A stretch of DNA of 20,545 nt from an uncultured Bacteroidales bacterium (GTDB taxonomy: Bacteria > Bacteroidota > Bacteroidia > Bacteroidales > Paludibacteraceae): NCBI GenBank assembly GCA_937910305.1, contig CALEPS010000046.1, positions 1 to 20,545 of the forward strand, in the 5' to 3' direction. The position numbers and the translations under genes are program-made. Positions 11,944-19,528 of this stretch are shown one piece after another (position 1 is the stretch's first letter; every line of letters begins with the position of its first letter). A model generated the notes under the pieces. The model had not been told where the DNA came from. It saw nothing but the letters and a program-made list of their open reading frames with translations, and did no database searches.

Positions 11944-12668
11944 GATTGTATGTGTTTTAGAATTTAACATTTGCGTATAAAGCAGTTAGCGTTTGATATA
12001 ACCTTTACGGTGCTTTACAAGTGTTCCGTGGGAGTGTTTGCAAGGTTTTCGTAACAAAATACTACCATCGATGCAAGGAGTGACCGAAGGGAGGTCTTGC
12101 GCCGGAATAATGTGTGGAGATTTTTTTAGCGCCCAAAGTAGCGGCGAAACGTGCTCCGACCTTTCAAATCAACGTAGCGGTAACTAACTTTGCACCGGAA
12201 AGGATTGTATCAGATAAACGCGGATCTGCTGCGGACAAATGTATTCGTATAGAAACATATACTGGCATAGCAGACAGTTTCGGTATCGAGGGCGAAAAAC
12301 CAAGCCCTCAAATGACAAGCAAAAAGAAAAAGAAGAATGGAGTCGGGGTTAGGGAAGGTCAAGCCGTAAAGAGACACATCCGTTCTTTAGAACCCTCTTA
12401 GGCGGAGCGGTCACGGACTTTCTCCCGTTCCGTCGGGAGAACGCTCGCAGAGTGTATATGTCAGCCGGTACAGCAAAGGGCTGTAGTCATCCACCGGAGG
12501 TAGTTGCAGCCACCGGCAGGTAGAGTGAAGGACGCAGCTGTTTAGTCCAGGGCGAACAAACGTGACAGAAAGAGGTAGACCGTAGGTAGGTATAAAGAAA
12601 AACCGCTGGCCAGTGACGGTCAACGGTCAGGGCAATAAATGCCTGCATTGTGTATATACCTGTCGTTT
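11944..12668. other. 725-bp stretch without a convincing gene
   Basis: No reading frame here has a convincing protein. The sequence holds several inverted repeats: GCAAG...GACC/GGTC...TTGC (about 12072-12099), GAGGGC/GCCCTC with a 10-nt loop (about 12289-12310), and the nested hairpin at 12399-12446. A GGTAG motif recurs between 12500 and 12590. The G-rich, hairpin-rich character is like non-coding DNA near the ends or replication regions of Bacteroidales mobile elements, but no integrase, attachment site or origin can be identified. It may be decayed mobile-element DNA. Confidence 0.5.
12399..12446 (+). repeat. Nested hairpin TAGGCGGAG type, copy 2
   Basis: The outer stem is GAGCG (12405-12409) with CGCTC (12442-12446). 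The inner stem is TTCTCCCG (12420-12427) with CGGGAGAA (12434-12441) and a 6-nt loop. It shares TAGGCGGAG and ACGCTC with the hairpin at 9428-9468, while the inner stem differs completely yet stays paired. Confidence 0.7.
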
Positions 12669-13535
12669 CTAGAACCTTTTTAAGCAATCGGTGCTATACC
12701 AATAGGTTGGGAAATTACAGCCTTGCATCTCAAGGAAATCATTGACGAAGAACCAAGGCTTATCGTTATGACCGGAGTTCTTGAGGATATGGATATCCTG
12801 CGCGGGCATATAACTTTCAGCGACGACAAAAGCTTTGTCGTGCTTGTCAGGAGTTTCAGCTACATCGATGACGATGATTGCATGTCCGGGTGAACCACCA
12901 ATGATGAAGACATCACCGATTTCCATATCACGAAGATCCACGAATTTAAGTTCCTTGGATAATGAGAGCGTACCGGCATAGTTAAAGACCATGTTGAGGT
13001 ACTTGCGGAAGGTTGGGTAAGAATAATCGCGCTGTGCGGCTTGATACCAAGAGGTGTGGTTACCTTTAATGGAAACACGATTTCCTTCTGCCCAATGCTT
13101 ATAGTCGCAGAGCCAACCGTTGGTAAAATGGAAGGCAATATCATCGTAGCGTTTGTGCGCATATAGCCATTCCGCACGAAGACGGATAACAGCATCTGCG
13201 CATTGCTGAATATCTTCCGTTCCGGTGTCTATTCCGTCAATGACAGCATAGGCACAATCAGTCAAACCGGAAACATCGCCATAGCACGTATAAACAGGAG
13301 TGCCAAGCGGTTTGAGGGGTAGTCTGCGCAGGTAGTATGCAAACGAAGTTGTGTCTTCAATAGTGACGCGCTCGTAACCCTGCGGCGCAATGATCTCGCC
13401 AACATAAGTCGGGTCTGCAATAGGTTTGTTACTTACTTCAATAGTGTCGTTTGTTGCCGATTGGTTGGTCGTGTCAGTTGCACGTGCACAACTCACCACC
13501 ACAAGGCTTGTCAGGATGATATGCAGTGCTTTCAT
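12669..13535 (-). CDS. DUF4846 family lipoprotein
   Basis: This 288-aa protein has a lipoprotein signal peptide (MKALHIILTSLVVVSC, lipidated Cys at 16). It then carries the DUF4846 pattern: an N-terminal GYERV, FAYYLRRLPLKPLG, the central GTEDIQQCADAVIRLRAEWL and IAFHFTNGW with a conserved HFTNG, and GHAIIVIDVAE near 215-230. DUF4846 proteins are envelope-located in Bacteroidetes; their biochemical role is not established, though His/Asp/Asn conservation suggests an enzyme. It is the last gene of a tight run: its ATG overlaps the upstream stop (ATGA), so translation is coupled to the small gene before it. Apparently complete. Confidence 0.9.
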   Translation of the reverse strand: MKALHIILTSLVVVSCARATDTTNQSATNDTIEVSNKPIADPTYVGEIIAPQGYERVTIEDTTSFAYYLRRLPLKPLGTPVYTCYGDVSGLTDCAYAVIDGIDTGTEDIQQCADAVIRLRAEWLYAHKRYDDIAFHFTNGWLCDYKHWAEGNRVSIKGNHTSWYQAAQRDYSYPTFRKYLNMVFNYAGTLSLSKELKFVDLRDMEIGDVFIIGGSPGHAIIVIDVAETPDKHDKAFVVAESYMPAQDIHILKNSGHNDKPWFFVNDFLEMQGCNFPTYWYSTDCLKRF

Positions 13536-13765
13536 AAAGCATAAAATTTTAGTGTGATGATGGTCTGTAGGGAATGGGTGAGAAGTTCGACAGTGAGCAT
13601 ATCTTCTCCGGGCAATGCTAATTCTCGGATTTGTGTGGTGGGGTTTTCTGCGATTAGGAATAAGTTGCGTAAGCTGCCGTCATAATCGTAGTCCACCCCA
13701 TTTTTCCGATAGTAGCATTCGAATTGCTCATTAGCCAACCGTTCTAACAAGGAACTGCGTTTCAT
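13532..13765 (-). CDS. Small 77-aa cytosolic-looking protein
   Basis: Unrecognised protein: MKRSSLLERLANEQFECYYRKN, then YDYDGSLRNLFLIAENPTTQ and a hydrophobic, leucine-rich end (ELLTHSLQTIITLKF). The start is fixed by ATGA overlaps on both sides: its ATG overlaps the stop of the 13762-13980 gene, and its TGA overlaps the ATG of the DUF4846 gene. That arrangement indicates a real, translationally coupled gene, although a longer frame continues upstream. It may be a partner or adaptor of the neighbouring membrane protein or lipoprotein; function unknown. Confidence 0.75.
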   Translation of the reverse strand: MKRSSLLERLANEQFECYYRKNGVDYDYDGSLRNLFLIAENPTTQIRELALPGEDMLTVELLTHSLQTIITLKFYAL

Positions 13766-13980
13766 GATTCTTGGGAATCTTCTTTTGACTGCTGTTCCGC
13801 TTCCAGTTCGTCCTCTTCTCCGTAGTGGACGACTGCGTTCCATACATGTTTGATAGCGAAGCACATTAGAACCATTGCGAGAACGCCACCAATACCTGTT
13901 GCAAGCATCAATGAGATGCAAACTGCGTAGCACGCGATACAAGCTAAAACTGCTAACGTATATCTTACCGGTTTACTCAT
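13762..13980 (-). CDS. Small membrane protein with acidic tail
   Basis: This 72-aa protein has two adjacent hydrophobic segments: about 7-27 (YTLAVLACIACYAVCISLML) and about 29-45 (GIGGVLAMVLMCFAIKHVW). A strongly acidic cytosolic-type tail follows (EEDELEAEQQSKEDSQES). No known domain. It lies 12 bp after the 13993-14187 gene and overlaps the next gene by ATGA, so it is part of one operon. Two transmembrane helices with a charged tail suggest a small membrane anchor or regulator. Confidence 0.8.
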   Translation of the reverse strand: MSKPVRYTLAVLACIACYAVCISLMLATGIGGVLAMVLMCFAIKHVWNAVVHYGEEDELEAEQQSKEDSQES

Positions 13981-13992
13981 AACTCTTAATTT

Positions 13993-14187
13993 TTAGTGGT
14001 TAAAAAATGGTGTTCCATGGTCTTCCATGTTCTTTTGCATGATTCGCTCGATAACTTCTTGGTTTTGCTTTTCGAGGTACTTGGTGTACACTCGGATGCC
14101 GATAAATACAGAAGCGATGATTGCGATGATGATGTAGGTGATCATCGATGAGCCATTGGACTCTTGTTCTTTTTCATTCTCTTTCAT
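13993..14187 (-). CDS. Small single-pass membrane protein
   Basis: This 64-aa protein has a charged N-terminus (MKENEKEQESNGSS), one membrane helix (about 15-32, MITYIIIAIIASVFIGIRVY), and a polar tail (YLEKQNQEVIERIMQKNMED). The charged-head/helix start is like that of the larger protein at 16852-17454, and both genes follow the same 40-bp leader repeat, so they may start two blocks of the same system. The ATG overlaps the stop of a 10-codon leader frame. Function unknown. Confidence 0.75.
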   Translation of the reverse strand: MKENEKEQESNGSSMITYIIIAIIASVFIGIRVYTKYLEKQNQEVIERIMQKNMEDHGTPFFNH

Positions 14188-14203
14188 AATGGTAAAATTT
14201 TGA

Positions 14204-14243
14204 TTTGTTTACCCATAATGAGAGAAAGAAGCAAAAAGTAACC
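14204..14243 (-). promoter_or_regulatory. 40-bp leader repeat, copy 1
   Basis: It matches the block at 17485-17524 in 36 of 40 positions; the only differences are four adjacent bases (AGAA versus TTTT). On the gene strand it runs from GGTTACTTTTTGC to CATTATGGGTAAACAAA. It lies between the 14258 and 13993 genes. Both copies contain an ATG that opens a short frame starting Met-Gly-Lys-Gln; here it spans 14184-14216 and its stop overlaps the next gene's ATG. Confidence 0.8.
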
Positions 14244-14257
14244 CTAAAAATGAAAAA

Positions 14258-14914
14258 TTATTTGAATTTTAGCGTGGACATGATATTGGCAAAATCAACT
14301 GCGTAGGTGTCTTTTGCCGTTTCACGGTAGCTTATCACGATGCGCAATTGTTGTCCACGCAAGAAGAAACGATATTCTTTGACATCCACTAAACCATTCA
14401 CGCCCGGACGCTTGAAATGGAGTACAAGGGCGTTCTTGCCTGAGAACTTCTGGCGTTTGAGCGGGAACCATTGGAATTGCTCCGGCGTTTTGCTCATCTT
14501 CTTGACATCAGCCGAATAGCTTTCGTAGAAGATGGTGTTAAGTTCGGAGATGTCGGAAGCAGAAGCATTGTCTATGTCAGATGCCGTTATACCATTTGAT
14601 GAAATCATTTCCACAATAACACGAGCGTATTTCTCCGTAGCTTCATGAACTAATGCTGGAAGATCTGAATTTAATCCTTCCGGCTGGAAGACAATCTTTT
14701 TACTGGATGCTTCCACACCGAACTTGATCGAACAACGCCGCACTCCCTTATCCAAGAACTTGCCGGTAGTGGACGACAAATCTCTAAGTTCCATCGTGTT
14801 AGGTATGCTCAATGAGCATATATCACCAAATGAATATTCTGTCCATGTATCGTTATTTTGTGCATTGAGCACCATGCACAGCATCATTGCTGCACCTAAA
14901 AATATCTTTTTCAT
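14258..14914 (-). CDS. Secreted protein of unknown function
   Basis: This 218-aa protein has a clear signal peptide (MKKIFLGAAMMLCMVLNAQ). I use the ATG giving MKKIF; the frame can be extended only to a TTG. The mature part has mixed alpha/beta character. It begins with a segment (EYSFGDICSLSIPNTMELRD) like the lipoprotein-type and PsbP-like folds that start 'F(G/S)..C.F.IP..M', and ends YAVDFANIMSTLKFK. The protein at 16852-17454 shows a similar layout (SFTYPAGFVITTDDY ... NSIKLQ), so the two may be distant relatives. Likely periplasmic. It lies in line with the GYF_2 genes, 28 bp downstream. Confidence 0.8.
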   Translation of the reverse strand: MKKIFLGAAMMLCMVLNAQNNDTWTEYSFGDICSLSIPNTMELRDLSSTTGKFLDKGVRRCSIKFGVEASSKKIVFQPEGLNSDLPALVHEATEKYARVIVEMISSNGITASDIDNASASDISELNTIFYESYSADVKKMSKTPEQFQWFPLKRQKFSGKNALVLHFKRPGVNGLVDVKEYRFFLRGQQLRIVISYRETAKDTYAVDFANIMSTLKFK

Positions 14915-14942
14915 TGTTGTCAAAATTTGAAGTTAGTAATGT

Positions 14943-16148
14943 TTATTCAAAAACGCGTTGGAGTTTTTCTTTGGCATTCTCATTACCTAATGCCGCCGCT
15001 TTCTTCCAATATGCTCGCGCCTTGTTCATATCTTTGGGCAATATCACTTTGTAGTCTGTTACTCTATGCTTATAGACCTCATAACTATCCCAATCGTCCC
15101 ATCCGGAACGCACGAAAATATCTCCGGAATATTTGGGGCCATTGCCATGATATGAACGGTATTGCTCATAATGATAGCCGTTGGGCACTGTAACGCCGGT
15201 TTCATACAAACGACCCATATTATAGAGTCCATAATCGTCGTTTCCTTCAGCTGAGATTCGATAGCATTCTATGGCCTTAGTCATGTTTTTTGACACGCCT
15301 TGTCCATATTCATATGCCCAGCCCAAATTATCATATCCACCTAAATGACCATTCATTGCAGCCTCCTTCCACCAATAAGCTGCCTTGGTGTAATTTATAG
15401 TTACATGATATGTGTCCTCATAGCCGTAGAATTGTCCCATTTGGAATTGACACCAGGAATCGCCTCGATATGCTCCATCTTCGATGAGTTTGAATGCGGC
15501 TTTGCGTTTTGGGACAGAGAACTTCTGATCAATGTCCGAATCCGGTACATCCTCATAGCCCCATTCTGCTTTCTTAGAAAGTATTTTAACGGCCATTGCT
15601 CTCTTTTCGTATGAGTCCGCTTCCGCCCACTTTGTTTCCAAATCTGCACAAGCCTCATTTAAGCGTTTTTCTGGGATATACTCATATTTTAAGTAGCCAT
15701 AAAGACAGATTCCTCCAAAAGCAACTGCTGCAACTCCTATGAAGATTAAAAAGCCGATGAGGATCTTCTTAAGTATTCGACGAGTTTTCTCTCTTTTCTC
15801 CTCAGATTTCTGCGCGACAGGTGCTGATACCACCTCTTGTTTATCCACAGCGGGTTTCTCCGTTGTTTCTGCAACTTGCTCGACCGGCTTTTCTACACCT
15901 GTTTTAGCAGGAGTCTCTGCCTTTACCGTAGTTTTCTTCTTGCCTTTCAGCCATGCACAGAACTTGTCAAACGGTGATTCCTCATCCTCTTTGACCGCCT
16001 GTTTGGGCAGGTTCTTGTAAGGAATCCAGCCGGATAAGCCATAGTGCCAAACGAGAGTGTCCGGTGTTAAGTGAAGATCATCCAGTTGTTCTCTATTGAG
16101 CGGACCAATCTTCTTACCATCTTTTGCGTAGAAATATACTATTTTCAT
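14943..16148 (-). CDS. GYF_2 domain membrane protein with Sel1 repeats
   Basis: This 401-aa protein has four parts: an N-terminal GYF_2 domain (1-50, with KKIGPLNREQL and WHYGLSGWIPY), a Lys/Glu/Pro-rich linker (about 52-122), one membrane helix (about 128-150), and a C-terminal region with Sel1-like repeats (about 215-315 and 372-395; GGYDNLGWAYEYGQGVSKN...). Sel1 repeats bind proteins, and GYF_2 domains probably bind peptides, so this is likely a membrane scaffold joining cytosolic and envelope partners. The last Sel1 unit is interrupted by about 55 residues rich in Tyr, Gly and His (about 318-372). It starts 5 bp after the other GYF_2 gene, so they are co-transcribed. Confidence 0.88.
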   Translation of the reverse strand: MKIVYFYAKDGKKIGPLNREQLDDLHLTPDTLVWHYGLSGWIPYKNLPKQAVKEDEESPFDKFCAWLKGKKKTTVKAETPAKTGVEKPVEQVAETTEKPAVDKQEVVSAPVAQKSEEKREKTRRILKKILIGFLIFIGVAAVAFGGICLYGYLKYEYIPEKRLNEACADLETKWAEADSYEKRAMAVKILSKKAEWGYEDVPDSDIDQKFSVPKRKAAFKLIEDGAYRGDSWCQFQMGQFYGYEDTYHVTINYTKAAYWWKEAAMNGHLGGYDNLGWAYEYGQGVSKNMTKAIECYRISAEGNDDYGLYNMGRLYETGVTVPNGYHYEQYRSYHGNGPKYSGDIFVRSGWDDWDSYEVYKHRVTDYKVILPKDMNKARAYWKKAAALGNENAKEKLQRVFE

Positions 16149-16153
16149 AACAA

Positions 16154-16849
16154 TTATTCAGTTACTTCGGTACTGCTTTCTTCGGGTTGTTCAGTCGGTT
16201 CTTCTATAGGTTTCGCTCTCTTTACATAGAAGACACCGTTGTTCCAAAGTAGTTCATATACATTGTGTCCATCTTTGGAGATAAAGAAGATGCCAATGAT
16301 TAAGAACAGGGAAATGAAATCTTTAACGAAATCATCGCCATTGGAAATACCCATGTCATATATCCATATTAACATTATCAAGGAGAAGAAACGGTATACG
16401 AAATAACTAATCAAAGCCCATTTCTTTTTATCCAACATACCGAAGATAGATACTGCACCCCAAATTGTAACAGCAATGTCAATACCCATTGCGAGTGCCG
16501 AATCATTCAAAGCGAAAGCGGAGATGAATTGCCGAATTGCAGCCAAAATGCCAAAGTACATCAAGAGTTTCGGTATCCAATGCATTTCCGGGTAGACTGC
16601 GATCATTTCTGCTTCCGGTTCAACAACAGGAATTTCTTCGGGAGTTGCTGGTATCTCAGGTGGTGTCAATGTAAGGAACTCCATTACTTCAGGACATTCG
16701 GATATAGTTTTGTTTGCTTCCCATCCATCGCTCCAAATTTGTGTATCAACCGGCAGATTCAAAGCCCGTAACTCTTCAAGGGTATATGGACCTTTCTTGG
16801 TCTCTTTACCTGCGTAATCAAAATCAATATAGTAATAAAACATAGCCAT
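16154..16849 (-). CDS. GYF_2 domain protein with four membrane helices
   Basis: This 231-aa protein starts with a GYF_2 domain (about 3-60; KKGPYTLEELRAL, WSDGWEANKTI), followed by a Pro/Glu linker (about 62-82). Four hydrophobic segments follow (about 92-112, 118-138, 143-164, 176-191), ending in a Glu-rich tail. GYF_2 is common at the ends of Bacteroidetes inner-membrane proteins and probably recruits partners. The membrane part is of the small four-helix kind with no catalytic motif. It lies 2 bp after the 16852 gene and 5 bp before the Sel1 gene, indicating a tight operon and probably a shared complex. Confidence 0.88.
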   Translation of the reverse strand: MAMFYYYIDFDYAGKETKKGPYTLEELRALNLPVDTQIWSDGWEANKTISECPEVMEFLTLTPPEIPATPEEIPVVEPEAEMIAVYPEMHWIPKLLMYFGILAAIRQFISAFALNDSALAMGIDIAVTIWGAVSIFGMLDKKKWALISYFVYRFFSLIMLIWIYDMGISNGDDFVKDFISLFLIIGIFFISKDGHNVYELLWNNGVFYVKRAKPIEEPTEQPEESSTEVTE

Positions 16850-16851
16850 AA

Positions 16852-17454
16852 TTATTGCAATTTAATAGAGTTCTCAATTTGTTCAATCTTATTCTTATAC
16901 GAGTCGTTTTCGTATAAAGCAACTGTCATCAGCATGTGACCGTCATCCGTAATAGCCATTTTGATGACACCCTCCGATTTTTCAGAGAAAACGGAGACAG
17001 AGAAGTTTCTTTGGTAACACGGGAACTTGCCCATATAGCCTTGTTTGGCAAAAGGCTCAAACTTCGCTAGCCTAAACATGTAATTACCTCGGAGGTTGTC
17101 TTCCATCGAATTCAAAGTGCCAGAACACATTTCGCGTTTTTCACTCTCACGCATTCCGCTTAGCTCCTCTTTGTAAACGCAGGTAATTTCGATCTGCGCC
17201 ACATCAGACCCCTTAACTTCACACACGACATCTTGCATACCATCTTCATAGTCATCTGTTGTTATTACAAAGCCTGCCGGATAAGTGAAAGACAAATCGT
17301 GTTTGTCATAGACTTGTTCCTTAGACGAGATGGACGATGAGGACTTGCCTCCTTCCTTGTCTTTGACCACCATTACAAAGATCACAGCGATGCCGATTAA
17401 GACCGCGAAGATGATTGCAATGACTTTTCCAATTTTAGCATTGTTCTCTTCCAT
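16852..17454 (-). CDS. Membrane-anchored protein of unknown function
   Basis: This 200-aa protein has a short cytosolic head (MEENNAKIGK), one membrane helix (about 11-30, VIAIIFAVLIGIAVIFVMVV), a Ser-rich linker (GGKSSSSISS), and an extracytoplasmic domain of about 150 residues. That domain starts HDLSFTYPAGFVITTDD and ends in a helix (KNKIEQIENSIKLQ). The pattern 'F.YP..F.I' and final helix are typical of PsbP/DcrB-like folds, but I cannot confirm that. It is the first gene after leader repeat copy 2 and may start its own transcript, followed by the two GYF_2 genes. Confidence 0.8.
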   Translation of the reverse strand: MEENNAKIGKVIAIIFAVLIGIAVIFVMVVKDKEGGKSSSSISSKEQVYDKHDLSFTYPAGFVITTDDYEDGMQDVVCEVKGSDVAQIEITCVYKEELSGMRESEKREMCSGTLNSMEDNLRGNYMFRLAKFEPFAKQGYMGKFPCYQRNFSVSVFSEKSEGVIKMAITDDGHMLMTVALYENDSYKNKIEQIENSIKLQ

Positions 17455-17484
17455 AATTTTAATTTGATTTGGTTAAACATTTTG

Positions 17485-17524
17485 TTTGTTTACCCATAAT
17501 GAGAGAATTTTGCAAAAAGTAACC
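17485..17524 (-). promoter_or_regulatory. 40-bp leader repeat, copy 2
   Basis: Twin of the block at 14204-14243 (36 of 40 identical). It begins 1 bp after the stop of the FecR-like gene and ends 30 bp before the 17454 start. The included ATG opens a 12-codon frame (17459-17497) beginning Met-Gly-Lys-Gln. It may carry a promoter for an alternative sigma factor, an RNA processing site, or a leader peptide. It does not contain the standard TAnnTTTG. Confidence 0.8.
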
Positions 17525-17525
17525 T

Positions 17526-18332
17526 TTATGGCTTCAAAATTTTTTGTTTCCACACTTTTATACCCTTTAAGTCTGCGGTATTTGCAGCAGCAGAGGTGGA
17601 TAATAAGTTCTGGAGATGGTTCGAATCAAAGGGTTGTATCGTCGCCCAAACGATATATTCAAAGTCTTTGGATACAATGAATTGGAATTGGTTCAAAGCA
17701 AGGGATAGACCAGCCGGAACGAACAAACAAGACAATTCCGATTGATATGAATCGGAAAGGAAGGCGCACGTTCTTTCGCCTGTTTGCTTGTTAACGATGA
17801 GCATGTTGACGAAATAGCCTTTGTCAGAGCGGTTGTCAATTGTGAGATAGAAGGATTTTCCTTGGCGCTTAGTGGACACGATGAAGTCGTTGGAAAGCGA
17901 TTCCACTTGGGCAAAATCTGATAGAACGACAGCGTGGAGCGAATCGGTGAATTGCTCCATGTCGCCGCGCGTACTGGCTCCGACAAAGGTAACAGGACGG
18001 TTACTATCAGAGCGCACGTTTTGCGCCATCTCTTTGTTGAGTTCAGCGATGACACGCCCCGATTGCTTGCGGGCATTGGCAATAAACTTAACGATGGTAA
18101 AGACACCTTCTCCTGTGGATTCAAAGAGTTGCGAGGTCTGCTGGTTGAGAATTTGCGCATGCGCACCTTTCGCTATACAGATGGAGTCCGAGAGGAGCAC
18201 TTCGGTGCCCTTCTTGGCTTTTTGCCACGTGGTGTGTTTGACTTTGACATCGCCGGTAGCGGTGTAAATCTTGTATTGCGCGGAAGCGGATATACTTAAC
18301 GCGCAGAGCAATATTGTTAGAACCGATCTCAT
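17526..18332 (-). CDS. Secreted FecR-like protein of the CHASE2 operon
   Basis: This 268-aa protein has a signal peptide (MRSVLTILLCALSISASAQ). The early mature part (about 20-85; YKIYTATGDVKVKHTTWQKA, KGTEVLLSDSICIAKGAHAQ) resembles the beta-rich FecR/SH3-like domain: 'G.V.V......w.....G..l...d.i....ga.a.i'. The remainder (about 110-260) is a second, unrecognised domain with QLTIDNRSDKGYFVNM-like beta strands. In other Bacteroidetes, periplasmic FecR-like proteins accompany CHASE2 and CHAT genes. It overlaps the CHASE2 gene by ATGA and is likely its periplasmic partner. The FecR-like call rests on pattern only. Confidence 0.75.
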   Translation of the reverse strand: MRSVLTILLCALSISASAQYKIYTATGDVKVKHTTWQKAKKGTEVLLSDSICIAKGAHAQILNQQTSQLFESTGEGVFTIVKFIANARKQSGRVIAELNKEMAQNVRSDSNRPVTFVGASTRGDMEQFTDSLHAVVLSDFAQVESLSNDFIVSTKRQGKSFYLTIDNRSDKGYFVNMLIVNKQTGERTCAFLSDSYQSELSCLFVPAGLSLALNQFQFIVSKDFEYIVWATIQPFDSNHLQNLLSTSAAANTADLKGIKVWKQKILKP

Positions 18333-19528
18333 TTCTTTGTTCGTTTTTGTGCGTAGTCTTTTATTTTAATGTATCCGGCATATATGCCATACCATAAATC
18401 GAATGCAAGTGCGCCAAGACCAATCATGAGGATGGAAGGTGTAAAGTCGATATAGGAGCCGTGGTATGCAAATTCGAGACAACCGATAACGAAGAGCACG
18501 TACATAGTGAAGAATTGCAGCAGACGCATCAGGAAGTTGCCAAAGTTGCTGAATGATTTTTTTGCAAAGAGGTTTACGACCGTGTATAGAAGGCAGACAA
18601 GAATGGCGATGAGCCAGTTCAGCCAATTTGCTGATACGGAGATATACTTATCGGAGAGGATAGTATACGCGGTGTACGCGTGAATGAGTACACCCGGCAC
18701 AGCTGCGTCCAGCGGAGTGAGATACGAATCGCTCATATTTCGCATGTCACCGAGGAGCACGATTTTGTTAGTGAGATTGTCGAGAATCAAATCACCATTC
18801 GTGAGGATTTCCTTCCCGGAAAGTGTTTCAAACTCAATGGAAGTGAAAAAGATTATCTCCGTCTCGTTGGATCTGCCAAGGAGTGGTTTGATGGCTTCCG
18901 GTCGAGTTTGCTGCACCAAAGCGGCTGCAAAATTGAGAATAGAGTCGCCATTGTGGATGTAGTAAGGACGGAAAGTGCGAACGGTGCTTCGGATGTCAGC
19001 CAGTTCGAGATTGACGCAGCCGTAGGGAGCATCAATAGCACCATCGAAGAAAGAGTAGTTGTTGGACAGATAAGCAGAGTCGGCTATCTGTATCGGTAGG
19101 ATTAGATTGGTGCATGAAGAGAAGGAATGCAATAGAAGTGAATCGTCACTTGTTTGGTACGGGAAGAAGATGTCCAGACCGACGGCAGCAGGAGAGTTAG
19201 CATCTACAAACGTCATGAGTTGGGCTATCTCAGCACGTGAACAACCGTCGGTTGCTACGATGACGATGTCTTGATTGAGTTGGCGCACTGCACGACGATT
19301 GGCAACAGCGTTGTACATGTCGGACATGGAATAGTCTGCCACTTTCTCAACCGGCGAAAAGGCGGATATGCCGGACAGGTCGCTTAGCATAAAGCGGCTT
19401 AGTAATAACGCAACGAGTGTAATTAAGATTACATGCGTAGTGAAAAGCAGTGCGTTATTCTCCCATGTCTTTCCTTGGATATCAGGAAAGCGGAGTTGTA
19501 TTTTCTTTTTCGGTTTCTTTTGTTTCAT
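18329..19528 (-). CDS. CHASE2 domain membrane sensor protein
   Basis: This 399-aa protein has a basic cytosolic N-terminus (MKQKKPKKKIQLRF), one membrane helix (about 25-47), and a periplasmic CHASE2 domain (about 60-300). CHASE2 landmarks are DIVIVATDGCSRAEIA, AAVGLDIFFPYQ, LPIQIADS, GCVNLELADIRSTVRTFRPY and NKIVLLGDMRNMSDSYLTPLDAAVPGVLIHAY. Three C-terminal membrane helices and a short basic tail follow. CHASE2 is an extracellular sensory domain usually joined to kinases or cyclases; here no output domain follows, so the signal must pass through a partner. The ATG used is downstream of a GTG alternative (19582). Its start overlaps the PrsW gene by 47 bp and its end overlaps the FecR-like gene by 4 bp. 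Confidence 0.92.
   Translation of the reverse strand: MKQKKPKKKIQLRFPDIQGKTWENNALLFTTHVILITLVALLLSRFMLSDLSGISAFSPVEKVADYSMSDMYNAVANRRAVRQLNQDIVIVATDGCSRAEIAQLMTFVDANSPAAVGLDIFFPYQTSDDSLLLHSFSSCTNLILPIQIADSAYLSNNYSFFDGAIDAPYGCVNLELADIRSTVRTFRPYYIHNGDSILNFAAALVQQTRPEAIKPLLGRSNETEIIFFTSIEFETLSGKEILTNGDLILDNLTNKIVLLGDMRNMSDSYLTPLDAAVPGVLIHAYTAYTILSDKYISVSANWLNWLIAILVCLLYTVVNLFAKKSFSNFGNFLMRLLQFFTMYVLFVIGCLEFAYHGSYIDFTPSILMIGLGALAFDLWYGIYAGYIKIKDYAQKRTKK

Noticed and set aside
12114..12401. 95-codon open frame in the gene-poor stretch
   Set aside because: No recognisable domain, low-complexity Lys run, crosses hairpin sequences, and no promoter or leader typical of this genome. A decayed gene cannot be excluded.
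12411..12687. Two overlapping minus-strand open frames of about 70 codons
   Set aside because: They cover the nested hairpin and G-rich repeats, and their two frames share the same DNA without coding character.
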